Positions 55,788 through 64,000 of a DNA stretch of 64,000 nt are shown piece after piece. This DNA comes from Paenibacillus_AR mesotrionivorans. GTDB lineage: Bacteria > Bacillota > Bacilli > Paenibacillales > NBRC-103111. Location: positions 377,653 to 441,652 of the forward strand of contig NZ_JBJURJ010000004.1 of assembly GCF_046098205.1 (NCBI RefSeq), written 5' to 3'. The notes under the pieces were generated by a model. The model had not been told where the DNA came from, ran no database searches, and saw only the letters and a program-made list of their open reading frames with translations. Every line of letters starts with the position of its first letter. Position 1 is the stretch's first letter. Made by a program: the position numbers and the translations under genes.

Positions 55788-56771
55788 ATGTCTAGTCTGT
55801 CCCATAACATGTCCTTTGAGGAACCGCTGCTGCAATTGGAGCGTATCATTGCCAATATCGAAAAGGTGATGGTCGGCAAACGCCGTCCCGTGGAGCTGGT
55901 TTTGACGTCCCTTTTATGCGGAGGCCATGTGCTTCTGGAGGATGTGCCGGGTGTGGGTAAAACCATACTGGTCAAAGCCCTGGCCAAAACCGTGGATGCC
56001 GGCTTCAAGCGCATCCAGTTTACCCCTGATCTTTTGCCCTCGGACGTAACGGGAGTGTCCGTCTACAACAGAGGCCTGTCGTCCTTCCAGTTCCGCCCCG
56101 GCCCCCTGTTTACCAACATTGTGCTGGCCGATGAGCTGAACCGTACCTCTCCCAAAACCCAAGCCGCCCTTCTGGAGGCTATGGAGGAGCGGCATGTTAC
56201 GGTGGACGGGGAAACCTATCCCCTCCCCCGCCCCTTCCTGATCCTGGCCACCCAGAACCCGCTGGACCATGCGGGCACCTACCAGCTGCCGGAGGCGCAG
56301 CTGGACCGTTTCTTCATGCGTATCCGGCTGGGGTATCCCGAGCGCGGACATGAGGTGGAGATGATGGGCCGGATGCAGGAGGTCTCGCCATTGGACACCT
56401 TGAAGCCGGTGCTGTTAAAAGAAGAGCTTCAGCTGCTCCAACGGCAGGTCCGGCATGTCCATGTGGACGAATCATTGAAGGAATACATGGTGGAGCTGGC
56501 CTCCGCCACCCGCAAGCATAAGGACGCCATGCTGGGAGCCAGCCCCCGGGCGGTGCTGGCGCTGATGCTGGCGTCCCAAGGCACCGCCTACCGCAAGGGC
56601 CGCAGCTACGTGGTGCCCGACGATATCAAGGATATGCTGGAGCCGGTGCTGGCCCACCGGATTCTCCTGACCCAGGAGGCCCGTATGGCCGGGCGCGTCT
56701 CCGAGCTGATTCTCCGCCAGGCGGCCGCAGAGGTGCCAGTGCCGGGCCTGCGCTATGCGCCGGGCTCGTAA
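55788..56771 (+). CDS. MoxR-type AAA+ ATPase
   Basis: 327 residues; ATG at 55788 after GGAGG. Walker A G-V-G-K-T-I-L-V-K-A-L, Walker B I-V-L-A-D-E-L-N-R, sensor T-Q-N-P, arginine-finger region L-D-R-F-F. MoxR ATPases mature or regulate membrane and metal enzymes. First gene of a MoxR-DUF58-transglutaminase operon. Confidence 0.92.
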   Translation: MSSLSHNMSFEEPLLQLERIIANIEKVMVGKRRPVELVLTSLLCGGHVLLEDVPGVGKTILVKALAKTVDAGFKRIQFTPDLLPSDVTGVSVYNRGLSSFQFRPGPLFTNIVLADELNRTSPKTQAALLEAMEERHVTVDGETYPLPRPFLILATQNPLDHAGTYQLPEAQLDRFFMRIRLGYPERGHEVEMMGRMQEVSPLDTLKPVLLKEELQLLQRQVRHVHVDESLKEYMVELASATRKHKDAMLGASPRAVLALMLASQGTAYRKGRSYVVPDDIKDMLEPVLAHRILLTQEARMAGRVSELILRQAAAEVPVPGLRYAPGS

Positions 56772-56785
56772 GGAGGAGGAGCGGC

Positions 56786-58003
56786 ATGATCATCCGCAGC
56801 CTATACCGGCTGGCGTTCTTCCTATTGTTAGCCGCAGGCGCCGGTGCGCTGGCTGTGCTGCGGGGCGGACAGGCGGCCTGGTTTTTGGCCTGGCTCTTGA
56901 CGGGGGCGGGAGCGGTGTCCCTGTCTGTCTTTTTGTTTACGCTGATGAAGGCGGAGGTTTCCCGCAGCGGGGAGAACCATATGCTGTACCCCAAGGATGA
57001 GCTGACGGTGGAGCTCAAGATCCGCCATACCTCTTTTTTGCCTGTGCTGTGGATGTCTGTGGCCGACCATTTCGTGCGGGAGGCCGACGGGCACTTGTAT
57101 ACGGTGCGGAAGCGGGTATATCCGGGCTGGAAGCGGACCTTCACGGTCCGTTACCGGATTTCGGGGCTGGAGCGGGGAAGCTACCGGTACACGGGAACGG
57201 AGCTTGCAGCCGGGGATTGCTGGGGACTTGTCCAAAAAAGACGCCTGCTTCCCGGCTCCGGCGGCTTTACGGTGCTGCCGGAGGGCAGGGCCGTGCTGCC
57301 CGTAGGCCTCCCCAAGGGGGCAGGCGGCGACGAAACGGAAGGGGCTTCTCCCTTCCGTCCGTCCATGCCCGGGCATGGGGTCCGCCCGTACGAGAACGGG
57401 GATCCCCTGCACCGGATCCACTGGAAATCCACCGCACGCCGGGACGGGCTGATGACCCGGATGGATGAACCCGCCCTGGAGTGGCGGTTCCAGGTGTATG
57501 TGGACGCCAGCGCCTCTTCTTATCAGGGGCGCGCCGAGCTGTTCGAGCAGGCCATACGCTGGGCGGCGGGCATCCTCCAGGCGGCCGGGGACATCCGGGC
57601 CATGGCGGGGTTGGCCGCTAACGGCAAGCCGGAAATCCGGCTGCCTCCCCACCTGTCGGATAACGGCCTGCCGGCACTGCGTCTGCTTGCCGTTCTGGAG
57701 ACAGCCGGGGGGCAAAGCTTCGCCGAATTGCTTATGAACGGCGGAAGCCGTCCGGGGAGCAGCGCCGAAGCGGTGGTGGCGGTAACGCCGGTAATCGATT
57801 TTGCGGTGGAGCGGGCTTTGGGCCAGCTGTGCCAGGGAGGCTGCCAGGTGTTCGTGTATCATCTGCTGGGAGCTAGACTGGCGGGAGAGCGGGAACTGGA
57901 GCAAAAACGGCGGCTTGAAGCGGCAGGCTGCCGGGTGCACCAAATCCGTGAAGCCCGCTTGGAGAGGACGGTGAGGCTCCATGCCGAATCGGAAGGCGCC
58001 TGA
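56786..58003 (+). CDS. DUF58 domain protein
   Basis: 405 residues; ATG at 56786 after AGGAGGAG. Two N-terminal hydrophobic segments, then a beta-rich soluble part and the DUF58 signature R-P-Y-E-N-G-D-P-L-H-R-I-H-W-K-S-T-A-R-R. Typical partner of MoxR ATPases; the exact function is unknown. Overlaps the next gene by 23 bases. Confidence 0.88.
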   Translation: MIIRSLYRLAFFLLLAAGAGALAVLRGGQAAWFLAWLLTGAGAVSLSVFLFTLMKAEVSRSGENHMLYPKDELTVELKIRHTSFLPVLWMSVADHFVREADGHLYTVRKRVYPGWKRTFTVRYRISGLERGSYRYTGTELAAGDCWGLVQKRRLLPGSGGFTVLPEGRAVLPVGLPKGAGGDETEGASPFRPSMPGHGVRPYENGDPLHRIHWKSTARRDGLMTRMDEPALEWRFQVYVDASASSYQGRAELFEQAIRWAAGILQAAGDIRAMAGLAANGKPEIRLPPHLSDNGLPALRLLAVLETAGGQSFAELLMNGGSRPGSSAEAVVAVTPVIDFAVERALGQLCQGGCQVFVYHLLGARLAGERELEQKRRLEAAGCRVHQIREARLERTVRLHAESEGA

Positions 58004-60662
58004 GCCCCTGCGGCTGCGCAGAAGGGCCTTGGCAGCAGCCGGTGCCCCCAACGAGGAAGGCCGCGCCGGCAATGCTGCGGCGGGACTATCCGGCTCCTCC
58101 ACGGCCGCAGCTTCATCTAACGCATCGCCTCCGGCGCCGCTTGGGCACGGAGGTATGTATCCCGCCCTGCCGGGTACCCGCTGGGCGGCAGGCTTGTTGT
58201 TCCTGGTGCTCCTGTGGGCATGGATCAAACCCATTGCCATGCTGTCCGGCTGGAAAACGCCGGACAAGCTGGGGCCGCTGCTTGCGGCTATGGGCATTTG
58301 TGTGCTGCTGGATATGGCGAATATGTCCGTATGGAAAAGTGTACCCTTGAAGGGTTTGGCCGCATGGCTGGCGGTGGGCTGGATTTTCCGCGGAAGCGCA
58401 GGGGAGGAAGCTTTCCCTATGAGCTGGTTCCGGCAATATGGCGCTGTGCTGGCCCAGGATACGGAGGCATTCCTGGCGGGAAATGCCGGAGCCATCAGCG
58501 GTGAGCACCGGACCCTGATTTTCCTGGCAGGCTGGATGGTGCTGGCAGGGGTGGTTCAGGCGCTGCTCCTGCATAGCCGCAGGGCCTTATGGCTGTTGGC
58601 CGTCACCTGGACCTATCTGGCAGGGCTGCAGCTATGGCCCGGCGTGGATACCACCGGCGAGCTGATCGCCTCCGGTGTGGCGGGTCTGGCTTTATTGGCG
58701 ATGCTGAACCTGGACCGGATCGGTGCGGCAGGCAAGCCGGAGCTGACCCGGACTCCACCGGCCAACCGTCTTACCGCCGCAGCCCCGGCTGCTCCAATAA
58801 ACACAGATTCACCGTTGGCCCCGGCGGCCAATACGCCTCATATTTCCCCGGCTGCGGGGGAAACCCAAGCTGCTCCGTCTCCGGCCAGCCCGGTGCGGAT
58901 TGCTTATGACCGGAGGGGCAGAGCCTTTGTCCCGCCTTGGGCATACGGACTGGCGCTTACGCTGACATTGGCCTTGTTCCTGGCCGCATGGGCCGGGAGC
59001 GGCGGGCAGAAGGGGCCCCTGCGTCCGCTGGAGATGGGGGATTTCAGCAAATGGGCGCAGACACTTGTGTCCCTGTGGTCCTCCGACGGGGAGGACAGCC
59101 CTTCTGCCCGGGCGGTTTTTGCAGGCGGTGGCGGCGTCACCGGCTACAGTAGCGGCGATTACCGGCTGGGCGGACCGCTGACGGTACGGGATGAACCGGT
59201 TTTTACCGCACGTTCACCCGTCAGCACCTACTGGCGCGGGGAGAGCAAGGATTATTATGACGGCTCCGGCTGGAGCAGCCGGTCGGCAGGTCCAGCAGAT
59301 GCGGCAGACGGACAAACGGCAGATCTTTTTGCACAGACCGTCACCCAGGAGCTGCTGTACAGCGGGCGGCAGGACATGAATCTGCTGTTTGCCGGGGGCA
59401 GGATTGAGCAGGTGGAAGCCTTGTATGCTGCCGACGGCAGCCAGGCTCCGGCAGGCAGCTTAGCCTTGGATGCTCCATCGGGCAGGTATGATTTCCGTGC
59501 CTCCTCCGGCAAACAGCTGGGCTATGCCCGTTTTAAGGCCAGGCTGAACGGGTATCCCGAAGCGGCCCTGATGAATGCGGCGGGAGAGATTTCCCCGGGG
59601 ATAGCGGCAGCGTATCTCCAGATTCCGGACAAGCTGCCCGAGCGGGTGAGGGAGCTGGCTCTGGCCGTTTCCGCACCCGGGACAACTGCCTACGCCAAAG
59701 CGGCACTGCTGCAAGCCTATCTTCGGGAGCATTACCGCTACAGTTTGACCGATGTAGCCGTTCCGGCCAACGGACAGGACTTTGTGGATGCTTTCCTGTT
59801 CGGCTCGGCGGGAGGATATTGCGACTATTTCTCTACCTCCCTCGCCGTGATGCTGCGCGCCTCGGGGATCCCGGCCCGGTGGGTCAAGGGCTTCGCTCCC
59901 GGTGAGGCCACCCCGGATGAAACCGGCGCTGTGCAGACCATAGCCGTCAGCACCCGCAACGCCCATTCCTGGGTGGAGCTGTATCTTCCGGGCCTCGGCT
60001 GGGTGGCGATGGACCCCACACCGGGCTTCGCCGGCTTTCAGCCAGCGGATACATCCGCATCACCGGAGCAAGCGCTTGCTCTTCATACGGAGAGAGAGGC
60101 AGCATCCTCCGCCGGACCGGTTCGCCGGCTGTTGGAACAATGGGATAACAGCTACCGCGAGTTAAAGCAGGCTGCGGGAGAGCAGCTTTCCCATTGGTCC
60201 GCTCATACAGCGGAGGCTCTAAGGAAGCACCGCTTCACGGCATTGCTTCTGGCTGCTGCTGCCGCACCGCTCCTGTACTGGGTGCTCCGCAGGCGGCATC
60301 TGCTCTGGCTTATGCTCAGCCTGCACTTCCGCTCCCGCGGACGGAAGGGGGGCGAGGCGGGACAGCGGCTGGTGGAACGGCTGTGGCAGCGTGTGTTCCG
60401 GCTGTATGGCCAGCCCGTGCCCGGGCAGACGCTCCGGGAATATGCAGCCGAGACGGGTCGGCGTTGGCCGGGTAAGGCGGATGCGCTTTACGAGCTGACG
60501 GAGCTGTCGGAGAAAATTCATTTTTCCCCGGAGGGCCCCGCCTGGATCAGCGGCAGGAAGCTGGAGCGTTTGTGGCGCACCTTTTTCGGGCCGTCCCTTG
60601 CTTCTTCAGGTAAGCTTCCCGCTGGGGGACCTGCCGGAATGGAGCCGCCTGTATCCCACTAA
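57981..60662 (+). CDS. transglutaminase-like membrane protein (TgpA type)
   Basis: 893 residues. About seven to eight membrane helices in total (residues 60-330, another near 750) flank a large extracytoplasmic domain. Transglutaminase core: G-S-A-G-G-Y-C-D-Y-F-S-T with the catalytic Cys, N-A-H-S-W-V-E-L-Y with the His, and M-D-P-T-P-G-F with the Asp. It follows MoxR and DUF58 as usual. The first 55 residues are an unusual Ala/Ser/Gly-rich leader. A terminator stands at 60683. Confidence 0.9.
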   Translation: MPNRKAPEPLRLRRRALAAAGAPNEEGRAGNAAAGLSGSSTAAASSNASPPAPLGHGGMYPALPGTRWAAGLLFLVLLWAWIKPIAMLSGWKTPDKLGPLLAAMGICVLLDMANMSVWKSVPLKGLAAWLAVGWIFRGSAGEEAFPMSWFRQYGAVLAQDTEAFLAGNAGAISGEHRTLIFLAGWMVLAGVVQALLLHSRRALWLLAVTWTYLAGLQLWPGVDTTGELIASGVAGLALLAMLNLDRIGAAGKPELTRTPPANRLTAAAPAAPINTDSPLAPAANTPHISPAAGETQAAPSPASPVRIAYDRRGRAFVPPWAYGLALTLTLALFLAAWAGSGGQKGPLRPLEMGDFSKWAQTLVSLWSSDGEDSPSARAVFAGGGGVTGYSSGDYRLGGPLTVRDEPVFTARSPVSTYWRGESKDYYDGSGWSSRSAGPADAADGQTADLFAQTVTQELLYSGRQDMNLLFAGGRIEQVEALYAADGSQAPAGSLALDAPSGRYDFRASSGKQLGYARFKARLNGYPEAALMNAAGEISPGIAAAYLQIPDKLPERVRELALAVSAPGTTAYAKAALLQAYLREHYRYSLTDVAVPANGQDFVDAFLFGSAGGYCDYFSTSLAVMLRASGIPARWVKGFAPGEATPDETGAVQTIAVSTRNAHSWVELYLPGLGWVAMDPTPGFAGFQPADTSASPEQALALHTEREAASSAGPVRRLLEQWDNSYRELKQAAGEQLSHWSAHTAEALRKHRFTALLLAAAAAPLLYWVLRRRHLLWLMLSLHFRSRGRKGGEAGQRLVERLWQRVFRLYGQPVPGQTLREYAAETGRRWPGKADALYELTELSEKIHFSPEGPAWISGRKLERLWRTFFGPSLASSGKLPAGGPAGMEPPVSH

Positions 60663-60682
60663 GCTGCACTTTTTTTCGATTT

Positions 60683-60722
60683 ACGCTATCCTTTCGTCCT
60701 TGACGGAGGATAGCGTTTCTAG
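60683..60722 (+). terminator. terminator after the transglutaminase gene
   Basis: ACGCTATCCT/AGGATAGCGT, a 10-bp stem followed by TTCTAGTTTTT. Confidence 0.8.
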
Positions 60723-60776
60723 TTTTTGGAGAAAATCTTGAATGGAGAAGATTGTCCTTATGAAGGGGTGGGTCTC

Positions 60777-61289
60777 ATGATAATGCTGATGGGGTGGTTA
60801 TTGTTTCTGCCGCCATGGCTTTTGCTGGTTTTCCTCAAACCGGAGCGCAAGCGGCGGTTTTTGTCCGCCACCTTTTTGGTTATTGCGCTGTGTGCACTTT
60901 GCTACGAAATATCCGCGCAGCTGGGCTGGTGGGAGCAGAGGGAGCGCGCCTTTTACTTCACGAATATGAACTCGCTTGTTTTCGGCTTATTGCCGGTGGC
61001 GGCACTGATCATGTTCTATCTGACTTACCCCAACCCATGGCTGTATTTCGGCGGAAATCTTGCCTTGGATGCGGTTCAGTGTTACCTGATCGTCCCTTAT
61101 ATATTGGAGCGGGTAGGGCTGTTCGAAATGAGGACAATGAGCCATACCGGGCTGTACCTGCTGCAGACGCTGGTGGCCGCGTTGATTTTCTTCTATCAGA
61201 AATGGTATGAGCACGGCATGTCCTATGACACCGAGGCTCCTCTGGAGGAATGGCTCCGCCGTTGGAGCTTCCGGCAGCGCGCCAGGTAA
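60777..61289 (+). CDS. membrane protein, first of two tandem paralogues
   Basis: About 170 residues; ATG at 60777 after AAGGGGTGGG. Five hydrophobic segments, then a cytoplasmic tail. It shares with the next gene the opening W-L-L-F-L-P-P-W-L-L-L, E-R-K-R-R-F, L-P-V-A-A-L-I, W-L-Y-F-G and the end W-L-R-R-W-S-F. The layout recalls CBO0543-type membrane proteins of Bacilli, unproven. Function unknown. Confidence 0.7.
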   Translation: MIMLMGWLLFLPPWLLLVFLKPERKRRFLSATFLVIALCALCYEISAQLGWWEQRERAFYFTNMNSLVFGLLPVAALIMFYLTYPNPWLYFGGNLALDAVQCYLIVPYILERVGLFEMRTMSHTGLYLLQTLVAALIFFYQKWYEHGMSYDTEAPLEEWLRRWSFRQRAR

Positions 61290-61338
61290 AGCCGGAACTT
61301 TCCTAATTTTCGCATTCAAAAGAATCGGGGTGTAAGAA

Positions 61339-61854
61339 ATGTCTACTTGGCTTGCATGGCTTTTATTTTTACCGCCGTGGCTGCTGCTGATGTTTCTGGA
61401 GCCGGAGCGCAAAAGGCGGTTTACCGCTGTTGCTCTATTGGCCTGCCTGTGCTCTACGGTAACCTTCCAGATGGCCGTTAAACTGGATTGGTGGACGGTG
61501 ACGAGCAATATCTTTTATTTCACACAAATCTCCGCCTTTGTTTACGGCTTTCTGCCGGTGGCGGCGCTCATCTCCTTTTATTGGACCTACCCCAATCTGT
61601 GGTTGTACTTCGGCTTGAATTTGTCCATCGACGCCGTACAGGCTTACGTGATCAGCCGGCATATTTTTGAAAAGGCGGGTTTTTACCAGCTGACCGGGAT
61701 GAGCCGCACGGGCTTGTTTATGCTGGAGACCTTTGTTTCCGTTCTATTGTACCTTTTTCAGGTGTGGCTGGAACGCGGACGGCATGGGGAAGGGGACGAG
61801 GTGCCGATGGAGAGGTGGCTCAGGAGATGGTCCTTCCGGGCAAAGGCCAGGTGA
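61339..61854 (+). CDS. membrane protein, second of two tandem paralogues
   Basis: 171 residues, ATG at 61339; the ribosome binding site is weak (AAGAA). Clear duplicate of the preceding gene: same helix spacing and the same ends, with changed loop residues. Its end W-L-R-R-W-S-F-R-A-K-A-R is nearly the same as in the first. The pair stands between the transglutaminase gene and guaA. Confidence 0.7.
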   Translation: MSTWLAWLLFLPPWLLLMFLEPERKRRFTAVALLACLCSTVTFQMAVKLDWWTVTSNIFYFTQISAFVYGFLPVAALISFYWTYPNLWLYFGLNLSIDAVQAYVISRHIFEKAGFYQLTGMSRTGLFMLETFVSVLLYLFQVWLERGRHGEGDEVPMERWLRRWSFRAKAR

Positions 61855-62054
61855 GGTGAGAGCATGCGCAAATTGGGGTGTGTTGTCAGGAAAAGCTTGG
61901 AATTTGTCCTGAATCGGCCACATATGGGGACAACTCTGGCCTCCCTGGCCGCTCCCCCCCTTTACAAGCCTGCTATAGAACGTTTAGAATATTATGCATC
62001 AAATATGTGGGCGCAGCCGTGTTGGACGGGCGTCCTGGAAAGCGCAGGTAAATA

Positions 62055-63590
62055 ATGAAGCCGAATGAAATCGTTGTCGTGCTGGACTTTGGCGGCCAAT
62101 ACAACCAGCTGATTGCAAGACGTATCCGGGATTTGGGAGTGTACAGTGAGCTGTTGCCGTACAATGTTTCACTGGACAGGCTCAAGGCGCTTGCGCCTAA
62201 GGGCATTGTATTCTCCGGAGGGCCTTCCAGCGTGTATGCGGAGGGAGCGCCTCATGTGGACCCGGCTATTTACGATCTGGGCATTCCGGTGCTGGGCATC
62301 TGCTACGGCATGCAGCTGATGGCATTCCAATTGAACGGTAAGGTGGAACGGGCGGCCAAGCGGGAATACGGCAAGGCTGACGTGGAATTCGCCGAAGGCA
62401 ACAAGCTGGCCCATGGCCTGGAGAAAAAGCAGACGGTATGGATGAGCCACGGGGACATGGTCTCCCAGGTGCCGGAGGGCTTCGTAATTGATGCCTTCAC
62501 CGCCCACGCCCCTGTCGCCGGTATGAGTCATGCGAAGCGGGATATGTACGCCGTGCAGTTCCATCCCGAGGTGGTGCATTCCGTTTACGGCAACGAGCTG
62601 ATTCATAACTTCCTATATAATATTTGCGGCTGCCATGGCAACTGGAGCATGGAAACCTTCATTGAAGATACGGTCAAAAGCATCCGCGACCAGGTGGGCA
62701 GCGACAAGGTGCTGTGCGCTCTCTCCGGCGGTGTGGATTCCTCCGTTGTGGCGATTCTGCTCCACAAGGCCATCGGCGATCAGCTGACTTGTATGTTCAT
62801 CGACCATGGACTGCTGCGCAAGGGTGAGGCCGAAAGCGTGATGGAAACCTTCGTCGGCAAGTTCGATATGAAGGTTGTGAAGATTGACGCTAGGGACCGG
62901 TTCCTGGGCAATCTGGAGGGTGTGGACGATCCGGAGAAGAAGCGGAAGATCATCGGCAACGAGTTTATCCGCGTGTTCGAAGAGGAATCCGCCCAGTTCG
63001 ACGACTTCGCTTACCTGGCGCAAGGCACCCTGTATACGGATATTATCGAAAGCGGTACGGCTACCGCCCAAACCATCAAGTCCCACCACAATGTGGGCGG
63101 TTTGCCGGAGGATATGAAATTCAAGCTGGTGGAGCCTCTGAAGGAGCTCTTCAAGGATGAAGTGCGCAAGGTCGGTGAAGCCTGCGGTCTGCCTAAGGCG
63201 ATTGTATGGCGCCAGCCGTTTCCGGGTCCGGGTCTGGCTATCCGGGTGCTGGGCGAGGTTACCGAGGACAAGCTGCACATCGTCCGCGAATCCGATGCCA
63301 TCCTGCGTGAAGAGATCGCCGCGGCAGGACTGGACCGGGAAATCTGGCAATACTTCACCGCCCTGCCCAACATGAAATCCGTAGGGGTTATGGGCGACGA
63401 ACGCACCTACTCCTACACCGTCGGCATCCGCGCCGTCACCTCCATCGACGGCATGACCGCCGACTGGGCCCGCATCCCGTGGGACGTGCTGGAGAAAATC
63501 TCCGTGCGGATCGTCAACGAAGTCGAAAACGTCAACCGTGTGGTCTACGACATCACCTCCAAACCCCCGGCTACCATTGAGTGGGAGTAA
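62055..63590 (+). CDS. guaA: GMP synthase (glutamine-hydrolysing)
   Basis: 511 residues. It converts XMP to GMP with ATP and glutamine. Class I amidotransferase domain (1-190): F-S-G-G-P-S-S-V, G-I-C-Y-G-M-Q with the nucleophilic Cys, and the His/Glu pair in F-H-P-E-V. ATP pyrophosphatase P-loop S-G-G-V-D-S-S-V and the C-terminal dimer domain follow. The ATG at 62055 has only a weak site (GCAGG), and no purine riboswitch was recognised in the gap before it. A strong terminator follows. Confidence 0.97.
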   Translation: MKPNEIVVVLDFGGQYNQLIARRIRDLGVYSELLPYNVSLDRLKALAPKGIVFSGGPSSVYAEGAPHVDPAIYDLGIPVLGICYGMQLMAFQLNGKVERAAKREYGKADVEFAEGNKLAHGLEKKQTVWMSHGDMVSQVPEGFVIDAFTAHAPVAGMSHAKRDMYAVQFHPEVVHSVYGNELIHNFLYNICGCHGNWSMETFIEDTVKSIRDQVGSDKVLCALSGGVDSSVVAILLHKAIGDQLTCMFIDHGLLRKGEAESVMETFVGKFDMKVVKIDARDRFLGNLEGVDDPEKKRKIIGNEFIRVFEEESAQFDDFAYLAQGTLYTDIIESGTATAQTIKSHHNVGGLPEDMKFKLVEPLKELFKDEVRKVGEACGLPKAIVWRQPFPGPGLAIRVLGEVTEDKLHIVRESDAILREEIAAAGLDREIWQYFTALPNMKSVGVMGDERTYSYTVGIRAVTSIDGMTADWARIPWDVLEKISVRIVNEVENVNRVVYDITSKPPATIEWE

Positions 63591-63629
63591 GAGGAAGTCG
63601 TTGAAGCCAGAATAATATGCTTTATCTGC

Positions 63630-63681
63630 AAAAATCTGCCCAGCCGCGTCTCCTTAAGACGTGCGCCAGGCGGATTTTTTT
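63630..63681 (+). terminator. guaA terminator
   Basis: AAATCTGCC...GGCGGATTT with inner CGCGTCT/AGACGTGCG pairs and seven T residues. Confidence 0.9.
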
Positions 63682-63707
63682 GCTGAGGACACCAACTCCG
63701 GCCTGTT

Positions 63708-63925
63708 CTTGGACCGACCCTACAGCATACCGCCCAACCGGTCGAATCCTTGGACCGACCATACAGCGTACCGCCTCATCCCGGGCGAATCCTTGGACTG
63801 GCCATACTTCATGCCGCCGCCCCAGCCCCGTGTTCCGTGCTCCGTGCTCCGTGCTAGAGGTAACGGACGTGAGGCCGTTATTTCCCCCATTATGTCCATT
63901 TCGGGGATCTTACGGACCGAGTAGC
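63708..63925. repeat. tandem repeats and a CTAACGGA-type motif after guaA
   Basis: Three diverged copies of a 41-43 bp unit starting CTTGGACCGACC at 63708, 63749 and 63792, then CCGTGCT repeated near 63835, then TAACGGACGTGAGGCCGTTATT near 63859, a relative of the motifs at 30749, 40825 and 53192. No gene seen to the window edge. Confidence 0.75.
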
Positions 63926-64000
63926 ACTAGCGATGCGTCAAACCTAACATGGAATTATCCAATATTCCTAAATATGGGTTAATTTGAACGTTGTCACCTG

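Noticed and set aside
61855..62054. Guanine riboswitch or PurR box before guaA
   Set aside because: No conserved purine aptamer core or CGAA-type PurR dyad could be found in the 200-base gap.

Overview
The window looks like a chromosomal segment of a spore-forming, GC-rich member of the Bacillota, most probably Paenibacillus or a close relative. The signs are a GerAB-type germination permease end at the left edge, two S-layer-homology (SLH) surface proteins, a SinR-type regulator with a SinI-like tail, the lutABC/FadR-type lactate locus, TTG/GTG starts behind strong AGGAGG-type ribosome binding sites, and a moderately high GC content interrupted by AT-rich regulatory gaps. There are no rRNA or tRNA genes, no cas genes and no prophage. 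This assignment is inferred from gene content; no database was searched.

Layout. 1-4200: germination permease end, SLH/PrcB-like protein, VOC protein, and an IS1595-type transposase relative that has lost its first catalytic acid and sits behind a promoter carrying a LexA-like box; repeat-rich gaps follow. 4263-10600: aconitase (reverse), then an amidase-6 protein, a degenerate D-Ala-D-Ala-ligase-like protein, a small unknown and UV endonuclease UvsE. 10990-14690: a complete fixABCX operon (electron-transfer flavoprotein, quinone oxidoreductase and ferredoxin) with two catabolite-repression-type sites upstream. 14786-19275: a second SLH protein, an inositol-monophosphatase, a 41-residue protein, a decayed gene, and an unusual array of 29-bp repeats. 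19589-26433: topoisomerase III with an AbrB-type membrane protein, the KDG kinase/KDPG aldolase pair, and a TetR-DoxX pair. 26650-31750: gamma-glutamylcyclotransferase-like protein, LysR regulator, metE and a collagen-like surface protein. 31889-36300: a four-domain CoA-disulfide reductase/rhodanese/TusA/DsrE fusion under an ArsR regulator, a DUF1761 protein, and an XRE/membrane-protein pair. 36400-46760: hemL-type aminotransferase, a secreted protein, MarR-PPOX pair, HAD phosphatase, LytR-CpsA-Psr protein, an ABC-2 exporter operon and two small unknowns. 47412-53020: lutABC and its FadR-type regulator, an AT-rich gap with a Fur-box-like site, a 62-residue protein, and two XRE-family regulators. 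53568-63590: Bcp peroxiredoxin, polysaccharide deacetylase, the MoxR-DUF58-transglutaminase cluster, two tandem membrane paralogues and guaA.

Functionally this is mostly core and peripheral metabolism: TCA cycle, lactate and ketodeoxygluconate use, electron-transfer flavoprotein chemistry, methionine, tetrapyrrole and GMP synthesis. Around it sit cell-envelope genes and several self-regulated pairs whose operators can be read directly in promoter spacers (TetR, MarR, ArsR, XRE, FadR-type).

The least explained material is intergenic. At least one 29-bp repeat family forms a seven-copy, roughly 60-bp-period array with inverted copies, and a CTAACGGA-type motif family recurs at four distant gaps. 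There is also a quartet of about 20-bp inverted elements and a 35-bp-period tandem array. The two most promising leads for new biology are the SOS-type promoter in front of a catalytically altered transposase-like gene and the Fur-type promoter in the AT-rich gap beside the lut locus.
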